Shown: in pieces, positions 6,700-14,674 of the stretch | Position numbering within the stretch: the stretch's first letter is position 1 | How the letters are laid out: each line of letters starts with the position of its first letter | DNA from: Amycolatopsis tolypomycina | GTDB lineage: Bacteria; Actinomycetota; Actinomycetes; Mycobacteriales; Pseudonocardiaceae | DNA: 64,000 nt | Direction of reading: 5' to 3' | Assembly: GCF_900105945.1 (NCBI RefSeq) | Contig: NZ_FNSO01000004.1 | Location: forward strand, 1,612,001 to 1,676,000 | The notes under the pieces: generated by a model | Seen by the model: only the letters and a program-made list of their open reading frames with translations | What the model was told of the DNA's origin: nothing | Database searches by the model: none | Translations under genes and position numbers: made by a program

Positions 6700-7958
6700 C
6701 ACTCCCGCGTCGCGGGCATGCCGCTGGTGCCGTCGGAGTGCGGCCGCGCCGCCAGGACCTGGTCCACGCCCATCCGGTTCTCCTCGAACGCCAGCGCCCC
6801 GCCCACCAGGTACAGCCGCCACACCCGCGCGCCCGTCTCCCCGATGAGCGCGACGACGTCGGCCCAGTTCTCCTCCAGGGTGGCGGCCCAGGCCCGGACC
6901 GTCCACACGTAGTGCTCGCGCAGCGCGTGCACGTCCCGGACCTCGAGGCCTGCCGTCTCCAGGTGGTCGATCGTCCGGCCGACCGGGCGCATCGTCATGT
7001 CCGGCGCGATGTACCGCTCGATGAACGCGCCGCCGCCGGGGGCGACCTGCCCGCGGGACATCTGCTGGAGCAGCACCCGCCCGCCCGGCTTCACCATCCG
7101 GTGCAGCGTCGCCGCGTACGCCGGGTAGTTGACTTCGCCGACGTGCTCGCCCATCTCGATCGACGCGACCGCGTCGAACGGCGCGTCCGGCAGCTCCCGG
7201 TAGTCCTGGCGGCGCACCTCGACGCGGTCCTCGAGGTCGTGCTGGGCGAGCCGGCCGCGGATGTGCTGCAGCTGCTCGGCCGAGAGCGTGATGCCGACGG
7301 CCTCGACGCCGTGGTGCTTCGCGGCGTGGACGAGCAGCGAGCCCCAGCCGCAGCCGACGTCCAGCAGCCGCATGCCCGGTCGCAGCCCCAGCTTGCGGCA
7401 GATCAGCTCCAGCTTGTCGTGCTGGGCCTGTTCGAGGGGCTGCTCGGGGGAGGTGAAGTACGCGCACGAATACGCCATCGACTCGTCCAGCAGCAGCTGG
7501 TAGAAGGCGTTGCTCAGGTCGTAGTGGTGGGCGATGGCCGAGCGGTCGCGCAGCAGGCTGTGCAGCTTCCCGGACAGCCGGGCCTCCTCGGCGGGCGGCT
7601 TCGGCGGCAGCCCGGCGACGCCGAGCCGGGCGGCCAGCCGGACGGCTTCGGCCCACTCGCGCGGCCCCACCTTCACCCGGTTCAGCTCCCCTGAGCGGGT
7701 CAGCGCCCAGATCCGGCGGAAGCCGTCCGCCAGGTCGCCTTCGACGTCGAGGTCGCCGGTGACGTAGGCGCGGGCGAGCCCCAGCTCGCCGGGCGCGTAG
7801 AGCAGGCGGCGCAGGGCACGGCGGTTGCGGAGCACGACGGTGGGCGCGTCCGCCGGGCCGGCGCGGGTGCCGTCCCAGGTCCGCAGGCCCACGGGGAGGG
7901 GCCCGCCGAGCAGTTTCGCGGCGAACGAGGCGAGGTGGTGCGCGGTGGTGTGCGGCAT
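6696..7958 (-). CDS. ufaA1: Cyclopropane/10-methyl fatty acid synthase-like methyltransferase (UfaA1-like)
   Basis: 420 residues, the family length. The SAM motif I is LLDVGCGWGSLLVHAAKHHG; HYDLSNAFYQLLLDESMAYSCAYF and IEMGEHVGEVNYPAY are conserved features of cyclopropane synthases, which methylate the double bond of a phospholipid acyl chain. Together with the DUF1295, FAD, DUF1365, sigK and rskA genes it matches the M. tuberculosis set around Rv0447c (ufaA1), where the product is linked to tuberculostearic acid. ATG 7958 stands 6 nt after a promoter-like CGAATC, so the mRNA is probably leaderless; a GGAG 12 nt upstream would lie before the transcription start. Confidence 0.85.
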   Translation of the reverse strand: MPHTTAHHLASFAAKLLGGPLPVGLRTWDGTRAGPADAPTVVLRNRRALRRLLYAPGELGLARAYVTGDLDVEGDLADGFRRIWALTRSGELNRVKVGPREWAEAVRLAARLGVAGLPPKPPAEEARLSGKLHSLLRDRSAIAHHYDLSNAFYQLLLDESMAYSCAYFTSPEQPLEQAQHDKLELICRKLGLRPGMRLLDVGCGWGSLLVHAAKHHGVEAVGITLSAEQLQHIRGRLAQHDLEDRVEVRRQDYRELPDAPFDAVASIEMGEHVGEVNYPAYAATLHRMVKPGGRVLLQQMSRGQVAPGGGAFIERYIAPDMTMRPVGRTIDHLETAGLEVRDVHALREHYVWTVRAWAATLEENWADVVALIGETGARVWRLYLVGGALAFEENRMGVDQVLAARPHSDGTSGMPATREW

Positions 7959-7964
7959 GCCCGG

Positions 7965-7992
7965 GATTCGCTCCGCTCCCCGCGGTGGATTG
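7965..7992 (-). promoter_or_regulatory. SigK-type promoter of ufaA1 (leftward)
   Basis: On the minus strand: -35 CAATCC (7992-7987), 16-bp spacer, -10 CGAATC (7970-7965), then 6 nt to ATG 7958. It mirrors the rightward promoter exactly in spacing. The elements resemble my recollection of the mycobacterial SigK consensus (CCATCC / CCGAAT). Confidence 0.6.
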
Positions 7993-8006
7993 GTCGCCCG
8001 GTCCGG

Positions 8007-8034
8007 CAATCCGGCCGGGCCGCGGTCCCGAAGC
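8007..8034 (+). promoter_or_regulatory. SigK-type promoter of the FAD-DUF1365-sigK-rskA operon (rightward)
   Basis: -35 CAATCC (8007-8012), 16-bp spacer, -10 CGAAGC (8029-8034), then 6 nt to GTG 8041. No ribosome site fits between -10 and start, so a leaderless mRNA and autoregulation by SigK are likely. Confidence 0.6.
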
Positions 8035-8040
8035 ACCGGT

Positions 8041-9309
8041 GTGGAGATCACGGGAGAACGCATCGGCGTCATCGGCAGCGGGGTGGCCGGACTGACCGCC
8101 GCATACCTGCTGCAGCGCAAGTACGAGGTTCTGCTGTTCGAGGCCGACGACCGCCTGGGCGGGCACGCGCACACGCACGACGTGCCGAGCACCCACGGCG
8201 GCACCGTCGGCGTGGACTCCGGCTTCATCGTCCACAACGAGCGCACCTACCCGACCCTGCTGAAACTCTTCGGCGAGCTGGGGGTGCACACCCGCGACAC
8301 CGAGATGTCGATGAGCATCCGCTGCGACGGCTGCGGCCTGCAGTACGCCGGCGCCAAGGGCCTGGCCGGGCTGTTCGCGCAGCGCGGCAACGCCGTCCGC
8401 GGCCGGTACCTGCGGATGCTGGCCGAGGTGAAGCGGTTCCACCGGCACGCGAAGCGGCTGCTGGCGGCGCCGGACGCCGGCGACGTCACGCTCGGCGCGT
8501 TCCTCGCCATCGGCGGCTACACCCGCTACTTCGTCGACCACTTCATGCTGCCGCTGGTGTCCACGGTCTGGTCCGCCGACCGCGCCGACACGCTGCGGTA
8601 CCCGGCGCGGTACCTGTTCGAGTTCCTCCGCAACCACGGCATGCTCTCGGTGAAGGACTCGCCCGCCTGGCGGACCGTCGTGGGCGGCTCGCGCGAGTAC
8701 GTCGAGCTCGCGGCGAAGCAGCTGACGGCGGTGCACCTGTCGACGCCGGTGCGGTCGGTGCTGCGGACCGCCGGCGGCGTCGAGATCCGCGACGACGCCG
8801 ACACGCCGCACCGCGTCGACAAGGTCGTCGTCGCCACGCACGCCGACCAGGCCCTCGCCCTGCTGGCCAACCCGACCGCCGCCGAGCGCGCGGTGCTCGG
8901 CGCGTTCCGGTACTCGGAGAACGAGGCCTGGCTGCACACCGACACGAGCGTCCTGCCCTCGCTGCCCGACGCCAGGGCCGGCTGGAACTACCGCGCCCCC
9001 GTCTGCGGCGCGCCCACCGGCGCGGTCCAGGTCAGCTACGACATGAACCGCCTGATGCGGCTCGACGAGGCGACCGGCTACGTCGTCACGCTCAACCCCG
9101 GCGACGGCCCCGGCGAGGAGCACGTCGTGGCGCGGATGCGGTACGAACACCCGGTCTACACGCCGGAATCCGTTGCCGCGCAACGCCGGCTGCCCGAGCT
9201 CAACGACGGCGTCGTCGCGTACGCGGGCGCCTACCACGGCTGGGGCTTCCACGAGGACGGCTGCGCCTCGGGCGCCCGGGCCGCGGAAAGCCTGGGGATG
9301 ACGTGGTGA
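8041..9309 (+). CDS. FAD-dependent amine-oxidase-like oxidoreductase of the SigK locus
   Basis: 422 residues from GTG 8041; the open frame upstream is non-coding promoter DNA. The N-terminal Rossmann motif is IGVIGSGVAGLTAAYLL with the acidic strand end VLLFEADDRLGGHAHT, typical of flavin amine-oxidase and desaturase-like enzymes. The C-terminal YAGAYHGWGFHEDGCASG carries the second FAD-contact region. It corresponds to Rv0449c of the mycobacterial sigK operon. In proteobacteria similar flavoproteins work with a fatty acid methyltransferase on methylated unsaturated or furan fatty acids, so oxidation of a methylated acyl chain is plausible but unproven. The stop overlaps the DUF1365 start (GTGA). 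Confidence 0.82.
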   Translation: MEITGERIGVIGSGVAGLTAAYLLQRKYEVLLFEADDRLGGHAHTHDVPSTHGGTVGVDSGFIVHNERTYPTLLKLFGELGVHTRDTEMSMSIRCDGCGLQYAGAKGLAGLFAQRGNAVRGRYLRMLAEVKRFHRHAKRLLAAPDAGDVTLGAFLAIGGYTRYFVDHFMLPLVSTVWSADRADTLRYPARYLFEFLRNHGMLSVKDSPAWRTVVGGSREYVELAAKQLTAVHLSTPVRSVLRTAGGVEIRDDADTPHRVDKVVVATHADQALALLANPTAAERAVLGAFRYSENEAWLHTDTSVLPSLPDARAGWNYRAPVCGAPTGAVQVSYDMNRLMRLDEATGYVVTLNPGDGPGEEHVVARMRYEHPVYTPESVAAQRRLPELNDGVVAYAGAYHGWGFHEDGCASGARAAESLGMTW

Positions 9310-10037
9310 CGAACGCGCTCTACGACGCCACGGTCGCGCACGTGCGGCGGATCGACCCGCCGCACGCCTTCGCCCACCGCGTGTACCTGTGGCGGGTCGA
9401 CCTGGACGACCTCCCGCGGCTGCCGTGGTGGCTGCGGCCCTTCGCGCGGTTCGACCACCGCGATCACTTCGTCGCCGGGGATCCGCGCGGGATCCGGGAA
9501 AAGCTGGACGCCTGGCTCGCCGAACGCGGCGTCGACCTGCGCGGCGGGCAGGTCGTCATGCTGGCCGCCGCGCGGGTGCTCGGGTACGTGTTCAACCCGA
9601 TCAGCGTCTACTGGTGCCACGACCCGGACGGGCGCCTCGCGTGCGTCGTCGCCGAGGTGCACAACACCTACGGCGGCCGCCACGCCTACCTGCTGCACCC
9701 CGACGAAGCCGGGCTCGCCCGCGCGGCCAAGGAGTTCTACGTCTCGCCGTTCCAGGAAATGGACGGCGAGTACCGGATGCGGCTGCCGCGCCCGGAGGCC
9801 CTGCTCGACCTCACGGTCGCGTTGCGGCGCGGGACGGCCACGCCGCTGGTCGCTACGCTGCGGGGAGTTCGCCGCCCGGTGAACCCGCGGTGGCTGGCCC
9901 GGCTGGTCCTGGCCCGGCCGCTGCTCCCGCAGCGGGTGTCCGCGCTGATCCGCCGCCACGGCGTCACGCTGTGGCTGCGCAAGGCCGCGGTCGTGCCGCG
10001 TACCCCGCAGAACGCCGGAGGACAGCTGCATGGATGA
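9306..10037 (+). CDS. DUF1365 protein
   Basis: 243 residues from GTG 9306, overlapping the previous stop. The DUF1365 signature is clear: ALYDATVAHVRRIDPPHAFAHRVYLWRVDLDD, then LGYVFNPISVYWCHD, EVHNTYGGRHAYLL and KEFYVSPFQEMDGEYRM. Function is not established; the family travels with the FAD oxidoreductase and cyclopropane-type methyltransferase genes and is regarded as part of their lipid pathway. Its 3' end overlaps sigK by 8 bp, so sigma factor production is coupled to expression of these enzymes. Confidence 0.85.
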   Translation: MTNALYDATVAHVRRIDPPHAFAHRVYLWRVDLDDLPRLPWWLRPFARFDHRDHFVAGDPRGIREKLDAWLAERGVDLRGGQVVMLAAARVLGYVFNPISVYWCHDPDGRLACVVAEVHNTYGGRHAYLLHPDEAGLARAAKEFYVSPFQEMDGEYRMRLPRPEALLDLTVALRRGTATPLVATLRGVRRPVNPRWLARLVLARPLLPQRVSALIRRHGVTLWLRKAAVVPRTPQNAGGQLHG

Positions 10038-10635
10038 GCCGGCCCGCCCGCGCCGGATGGCGCCGGTGCCTTCCGAGACCCCGGCCGGCCCGACCCCGGA
10101 AGAACTCATGATCCGCGTCGCCAAGGGCGACGAGCGGGCCTTCGAGCTGCTCTACGACCAGTTCGCCGGGCCGATCTACGGCCTCGTCCGGCGGATCGTG
10201 CGCGACGCGGCCCAGTCCGAAGAGGTCGCCCAGGAGGTCCTCGTCGAGCTGTGGCGCACCGCGACGCGGTACGCCCCCGACAAGGGCTCGGCGCTCAACT
10301 GGGCGATGACGCTGGCCCACCGCCGCGCCGTCGACCGCGTCCGCTCGGCCCGCGCCAGCACCGAACGCGAGCAGAAGGCGACCTTCGAAGCCGCCCGCGG
10401 CCGTCCGTTCGACGAGGTCGCCGAGTCCGTCACCGCGCGGCTCGAACGCTCCCAGGTGCGCCGGTGCCTGTCCTTCCTGACCGACCTGCAGCGCGAATCG
10501 GTGCTGCTCGCCTATTACCAGGGCTATACGTATCGCGAGGTGGCCGAAGTGCTGTCGACGCCGCAAGGAACCATCAAGACGCGGCTGCGGGACGGCCTGA
10601 TCCGCCTGCGGGACTGCCTGGGGGTGACCGCTTGA
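10030..10635 (+). CDS. sigK: ECF sigma factor SigK
   Basis: 201 residues. Region 2 is RAFELLYDQFAGPIYGLVRRIVRDAAQSEEVAQEVLVELWR, followed by NWAMTLAHRRAVDRVRSA. Region 4 is LQRESVLLAYYQGYTYREVAEVLSTPQGTIKTRLRDGLIRLRDCLG. Gene context (FAD enzyme, DUF1365, UfaA1-like and DUF1295 genes, and an RskA-type anti-sigma) makes it the SigK of M. tuberculosis-type loci. ATG 10030 lies within the end of DUF1365; the stop overlaps the rskA start. It probably reads the two CAATCC/CGAA promoters in the 82-bp gap at 7959-8040. Confidence 0.9.
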   Translation: MDEPARPRRMAPVPSETPAGPTPEELMIRVAKGDERAFELLYDQFAGPIYGLVRRIVRDAAQSEEVAQEVLVELWRTATRYAPDKGSALNWAMTLAHRRAVDRVRSARASTEREQKATFEAARGRPFDEVAESVTARLERSQVRRCLSFLTDLQRESVLLAYYQGYTYREVAEVLSTPQGTIKTRLRDGLIRLRDCLGVTA

Positions 10636-11402
10636 GCACACCGGAGATGCACACCCTGGCCGGTGCCTTCGCGCTCGACGCCGTCAACGACGTCGAGCGC
10701 GCGGAGTTCGCCCGCCACCTCGAGCAGTGCGACTCGTGCACCCAGGAGGTCGCCGAGCTGCGCGCGACCGCGGCCCGGCTGGGCGCGGCGATGGCCGAGG
10801 AGCCGCCGCCGGAGTTCAAGGACCGGGTGCTGGCCGCCATGCACGCCACCCGGCAGCTGCCGCCGCGGACCCGGCCCGGCTCGCCCGACCGGCACCGCCG
10901 CTCGGCGCGGGCTCCCCGCTGGGCGGTGATCGTGGCGGCCGCGGCCGCCGTCGTCGGGCTCGCCGCGGGCGGGGTGTTCGGCGGGATCGCGCTGACCCAG
11001 CGGCAGGAGCTGCAGGCCGCGCAGAGCCGCCTCGACCAGGCGAAACAGCAGTTCGCGCCGGTGGCGGCGCTGCTCGCGGCGCCGGACGCGAAGACCGCGC
11101 ACGGCGAGGCACCGATCGGCGGCGGCGTCACCGTAGTGGTGTCGCGGTCGCTGAACCGGATGATGGTGATGGACGCGGGCCTGCCGTCGCAGCCGGGCGG
11201 GAAGGTCTACGAAGCCTGGCTGATCACCGGCAAGGACGCGCCGCGCTCGGCCGGCGTGATCGCGGCCGCGGACCAGGGCGGCCTGGTCGTCGCCGACGGC
11301 GTCGGCAGTGCCGACAAGGTGGCGGTGAGCGTCGAACCGCCCGGTGGATCGGCCACCGGAGCGCCGTCGGAAGTCCTCATGAGCATGCCCGCGCCCGCCT
11401 GA
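10632..11402 (+). CDS. rskA: Anti-sigma-K factor RskA
   Basis: 256 residues from TTG 10632, overlapping the sigK stop (TTGA). A cytoplasmic anti-sigma domain (about 1-65, HLEQCDSCTQEVAELRA) with an H-x3-C-x2-C motif is followed by a basic linker, one membrane helix (about 98-118, WAVIVAAAAAVVGLAAGG) and an extracytoplasmic RskA domain with SRSLNRMMVMDAGLP and GGKVYEAWLI. It holds SigK at the membrane until regulated proteolysis releases it. Last gene of the operon; ftsZ follows after 244 bp. Confidence 0.9.
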   Translation: MSTPEMHTLAGAFALDAVNDVERAEFARHLEQCDSCTQEVAELRATAARLGAAMAEEPPPEFKDRVLAAMHATRQLPPRTRPGSPDRHRRSARAPRWAVIVAAAAAVVGLAAGGVFGGIALTQRQELQAAQSRLDQAKQQFAPVAALLAAPDAKTAHGEAPIGGGVTVVVSRSLNRMMVMDAGLPSQPGGKVYEAWLITGKDAPRSAGVIAAADQGGLVVADGVGSADKVAVSVEPPGGSATGAPSEVLMSMPAPA

Positions 11403-11464
11403 TCGGCAGGCCATACCAGATCGGCCGGGAGCGGTGCTCGCGGCCCGTCGCTCTTGCGCGCTCG

Positions 11465-11487
11465 AAGGTGTTGTGGCAAAACACCTT
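11465..11487. promoter_or_regulatory. Perfect inverted repeat between rskA and ftsZ
   Basis: AAGGTGTT-GTGGCAA-AACACCTT, 8-bp arms around 7 nt. It lies 62 bp after the rskA stop and 69 bp before the ftsZ -35 element. It could be an operator; the stem is AT-rich for a terminator here. Confidence 0.35.
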
Positions 11488-11555
11488 TGCGACACACGGC
11501 GTGCCTACTGGATTAGAGCCTGCCTGGTGCCTACCGTCCTGCCTAACGTCGGCGG

Positions 11556-11584
11556 TTGACATAACTCTCGATCTGGGGTTGAGG
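11556..11584 (+). promoter_or_regulatory. ftsZ promoter
   Basis: TTGACA (11556-11561), 17-bp spacer and TTGAGG (11579-11584), about 62 bp upstream of the ftsZ start. The -35 is consensus for a housekeeping sigma factor; the -10 is weak. A TTGACATAACTCT-type box is familiar from other actinobacterial ftsZ leaders. Confidence 0.5.
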
Positions 11585-11646
11585 TCGAGGGTTTGATCTT
11601 CGGCCGGCGGGCTGTACGGGCACAACGATCAGGAAGGCGGACTTCG

Positions 11647-12948
11647 ATGACGCCCCCGCACAACTACCTTGCGGTGATCAAGGTGGTCGGCATCGGCGGT
11701 GGCGGCGTGAACGCCGTGAACCGCATGATCGAGGTCGGCCTCAAGGGTGTCGAGTTCATCGCGGTGAACACCGACGCGCAGGCACTGCTCATGTCCGACG
11801 CCGACGTCAAGCTGGACATCGGCCGCGAGCTGACCCGTGGCCTCGGCGCGGGCGCCGCCCCCGAGGTCGGCCAGAAGGCCGCCGAAGACCACCGCGAAGA
11901 GATCGAAGAGGTCATCAAGGGCGCCGACATGGTGTTCGTGACCGCGGGTGAGGGCGGCGGCACGGGGACCGGCGGCGCGCCGGTCGTCGCGCAGATCGCC
12001 CGCAAGCTGGGCGCGCTGACCATCGGCGTCGTGACCCGCCCGTTCACCTTCGAGGGCAAGCGGCGCGGCAAGCAGGCCGAAGAGGGCATCCAGGCGCTGC
12101 GCAACGAGTGCGACACGCTCATCGTGATCCCCAACGACCGGCTGCTGCAGCTCGGCGACATCGGCGTCTCGCTGATGGACGCGTTCCGCTCCGCGGACGA
12201 GGTGCTGCTCTCCGGTGTCCAGGGCATCACCGACCTGATCACCACCCCGGGCCTGATCAACCTCGACTTCGCCGACGTCAAGAGCGTCATGTCCGGCGCG
12301 GGCTCCGCGCTGATGGGCATCGGCTCCGCGCGCGGCGAGGGCCGGGCCATCCAGGCCGCGGAGAAGGCGATCAACTCGCCGCTGCTGGAGGCGTCGATGG
12401 ACGGCGCCCACGGCGCGCTGCTGTCCATCGCCGGCGGCTCCGACCTGGGCCTGTTCGAGATCAACGAGGCCGCGTCGCTGGTGCAGGAGTCCGCGCACCC
12501 GGACGCCAACATCATCTTCGGCACGATCATCGACGACTCCCTCGGCGACGAGGTCCGCGTCACGGTGATCGCCGCCGGGTTCGACGCCGGCGCGCCGACG
12601 CACAAGAAGCTGGACCCGTCGACGTTCGGCTCGCGCTCTTCGTCGACAACGGCTTCGGCCTCGGCGGGGCAGGTCTCGAACCCGCCGACGCCGCCGTCGG
12701 GTGCCACCCCGGTCCCGTCGGCGGGCAGCTCCGGCTACCCGGTGGCGCCGCCGCGCACGCACTCGTCGCTCCCGCCTGCCGGCGGCAGCCAGCCGCCCGG
12801 CGGGCTGCCGCAGCCCGGCGGCGGCTCGCGCGGCTACTCGCCGCTCGGCTCCAACGCCACGCAGGGCAGCCTGCCCGGCCGCGCGATGCCGGTGCACGAC
12901 GACCCGTCGGACGACGAGGTCGACGTCCCGCCGTTCATGCGGCGCTAG
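11647..12948 (+). CDS. ftsZ: Cell division GTPase FtsZ
   Basis: 433 residues from ATG 11647 with AGGAAGG upstream. The tubulin signature [12 protein letters not shown] lies near residue 100, and the T7-loop region [15 protein letters not shown] near residue 210. The globular domain ends near residue 315. A long Ser/Pro/Gly-rich linker leads to the conserved tail DVPPFMRR that binds membrane tethers such as SepF. FtsZ polymerises into the division ring. It heads ftsZ-pgeF-yggS-sepF-yggT-divIVA. The gene upstream is rskA, not ftsQ, so the usual ftsQ-ftsZ junction is broken here. Confidence 0.97.
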   Translation: MTPPHNYLAVIKVVGIGGGGVNAVNRMIEVGLKGVEFIAVNTDAQALLMSDADVKLDIGRELTRGLGAGAAPEVGQKAAEDHREEIEEVIKGADMVFVTAGEGGGTGTGGAPVVAQIARKLGALTIGVVTRPFTFEGKRRGKQAEEGIQALRNECDTLIVIPNDRLLQLGDIGVSLMDAFRSADEVLLSGVQGITDLITTPGLINLDFADVKSVMSGAGSALMGIGSARGEGRAIQAAEKAINSPLLEASMDGAHGALLSIAGGSDLGLFEINEAASLVQESAHPDANIIFGTIIDDSLGDEVRVTVIAAGFDAGAPTHKKLDPSTFGSRSSSTTASASAGQVSNPPTPPSGATPVPSAGSSGYPVAPPRTHSSLPPAGGSQPPGGLPQPGGGSRGYSPLGSNATQGSLPGRAMPVHDDPSDDEVDVPPFMRR

Positions 12949-13043
12949 CCACCACCGCTGAAGGCCGTCACCCGCGAACTAGAGTCGGGGGTGATGGCCT
13001 TCGGCAACTTCGGAGGTCTGGCTCACCTTGTTGGCCGGCCGCC

Positions 13044-13130
13044 AGCGCCCCAATGTGGCGTTCGGTGCGTTGGACGCACCGAACGCCACATTGGGTGCGT
13101 TGGACGCAACCAACGCCACATTGGGGCGCT
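13044..13130. repeat. Nested palindromic intergenic repeat between ftsZ and pgeF
   Basis: A perfect 21-bp inverted repeat (13049-13069 with 13075-13095, 5-nt loop TTGGA) is nested in a second perfect one: AGCGCCCCAATGTGGCGTT (13044-13062) with AACGCCACATTGGGGCGCT (13112-13130). The left arm can pair with either right arm. It fills most of the gap after ftsZ. It may act as terminator or attenuator, and looks like a member of a dispersed repeat family. Confidence 0.75.
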
Positions 13131-13165
13131 CGGGGCCGGGACTTCATTGACGTCCAGGAGGATTC

Positions 13166-13870
13166 GTGCGGGTTCGGCGAGTGGTCACGACCAGGGCGGG
13201 CGGGGCGTCACGGCCGCCGTACGACAGCTTCAACCTGGGTGATCACGTCGGCGACGACGAGGGCAACGTCTACGCCAACCGCAAGCGGCTGGCGAGCGAG
13301 CTGGGCCTGGCCGAGGACAAGCTGGCCTGGATGGAACAGGTCCACGGCCGGACGGCGACCATCGTCGACGGCACCGAGACCGCCGCGGCGGAGGCGACCG
13401 ACGCCCTGGTGACCGCGACCCCGGGCGTCGCGCTCGTGGTGCTGGTCGCCGACTGCGTCCCGATCCTGCTGGCCGATGCCGAGGCCGGGGTGGTCTCGGC
13501 GGTGCACGCGGGCCGGGTCGGCACGCGCGTCGGCGTCGTCCCGGCGGCGATCAAGGCCATGCGGGAAGTGGGCGCCGAACCGCACCGCATCGAGGCGCTG
13601 CTCGGCCCGGCCATCTGCGGCGACTGCTACGAGGTCCCCGCCGAAATGGCCGCCGACGTGGAGAAACACGTCCCCGGCACCGCCTGCAAGACCCGCAAGG
13701 GCACCCCCGGGCTCGACCTGCGCGCCGGGCTCTGGCGGCAGCTCGCCGACCTGGGCGTCGGCAAGATCGGCGTCGACCCGCGGTGCACGAACGAGGACAA
13801 GACGCTGTTCAGCTACCGCCGCGACGGGACCACCGGGCGGATCGCCGGCATCACCTGGATCGAGGCATGA
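13166..13870 (+). CDS. pgeF: PgeF/YlmD-family (YfiH, DUF152) peptidoglycan editing factor
   Basis: 234 residues from GTG 13166 with AGGAGG upstream. Family marks: SFNLGDHVGDD, VADCVPILLAD with the metal-ligand Cys, and VSAVHAGRVGT with the ligand His. Proteins of this multicopper-oxidase-like fold hydrolyse misincorporated amino acids (such as L-Ser) from UDP-MurNAc intermediates in E. coli; they are also called purine nucleoside phosphorylase or laccase-like. Its place right after ftsZ is conserved in Gram-positives. The stop overlaps the yggS start (ATGA). Confidence 0.9.
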   Translation: MRVRRVVTTRAGGASRPPYDSFNLGDHVGDDEGNVYANRKRLASELGLAEDKLAWMEQVHGRTATIVDGTETAAAEATDALVTATPGVALVVLVADCVPILLADAEAGVVSAVHAGRVGTRVGVVPAAIKAMREVGAEPHRIEALLGPAICGDCYEVPAEMAADVEKHVPGTACKTRKGTPGLDLRAGLWRQLADLGVGKIGVDPRCTNEDKTLFSYRRDGTTGRIAGITWIEA

Positions 13871-14577
13871 CCTCGCGGAAGGCCGAGCTGGCCGAGAACC
13901 TGCGCGAGGTCGAGGAGCGGATCGCCGCCGCCTGCCGGGCCGCCGGGCGCGCCCGGGACGAGGTGAAGCTGATCGCGATCACGAAGACGTTCCCCGCGTC
14001 CGACGTCGCCCTGCTGGCCGAGCTCGGCGTCACCGATGTGGGGGAGAACCGCGACCAGGAGGCCGGCCCGAAAGCCGCCGAAGTCCCCGGGCTGCGGTGG
14101 CACATGGTCGGCCGGCTGCAGCGGAACAAGGCGCGGTCCGTGGTCGGCTGGGCACACGAAGTGCAGTCCGTCGATTCCGCGCGGCTTGCCGACGCGCTCG
14201 CCAAGGGCGTGCGTGCGGTTCGCGACGCCCAGATACGTGACGAACCCCTCGACGTGCTCATCCAGGCCAGCCTCGACGACGACCCCGAGCGCGGCGGCTG
14301 CCCGCTCGGCGAGCTGGGCGCGCTGGCCGACCGGATCGCGCAGAGCGAAGAGCTGCGGCTTCGCGGCCTGATGGCCGTCGCGCCGCTGGGTGCCGACCCG
14401 GCTGCCGCCTTCGAGCGGCTGGCGCGTGCCGCCGAAAGGCTCCGCAAAGATCACCCGAATGCCGCAGACGTGTCCGCCGGGATGAGCCATGATCTCGAAC
14501 AGGCGATCACGCACGGCTCGACCTGTGTGCGTGTCGGAACCGCGTTGCTCGGTGGACGCGGTTTAGCCTCGCCGTAG
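13867..14577 (+). CDS. yggS: PLP homeostasis protein YggS/YlmE (PLPBP)
   Basis: 236 residues. A single TIM-barrel alanine-racemase-like domain with the PLP lysine at Lys40 (LIAITKTFP). Further marks: GENRDQE, WHMVGRLQRNK, LRGLMAVAP and SAGMSHDLEQAITHGSTCVRVGTALLG. These proteins bind pyridoxal phosphate and keep free PLP and amino acid pools balanced; no enzymatic reaction is known. It is translationally coupled to pgeF and precedes sepF. Confidence 0.93.
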   Translation: MTSRKAELAENLREVEERIAAACRAAGRARDEVKLIAITKTFPASDVALLAELGVTDVGENRDQEAGPKAAEVPGLRWHMVGRLQRNKARSVVGWAHEVQSVDSARLADALAKGVRAVRDAQIRDEPLDVLIQASLDDDPERGGCPLGELGALADRIAQSEELRLRGLMAVAPLGADPAAAFERLARAAERLRKDHPNAADVSAGMSHDLEQAITHGSTCVRVGTALLGGRGLASP

Positions 14578-14619
14578 GGAGCTCGCGCGGTCGTCACGTT
14601 TCGTGTCCGCCCGCGCGGG

Positions 14620-14648
14620 GCACTGACGGCGTGGAGAGAAGTCAGTGC
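14620..14648. promoter_or_regulatory. Inverted repeat upstream of sepF
   Basis: GCACTGAC (14620-14627) and GTCAGTGC (14641-14648) are perfect 8-bp arms 13 nt apart, ending 26 bp before the sepF start. It could be an operator or a hairpin in the yggS-sepF message. Confidence 0.3.
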
Positions 14649-14674
14649 GGGAGCGGCTAGGGCTAGGGAGAGGC

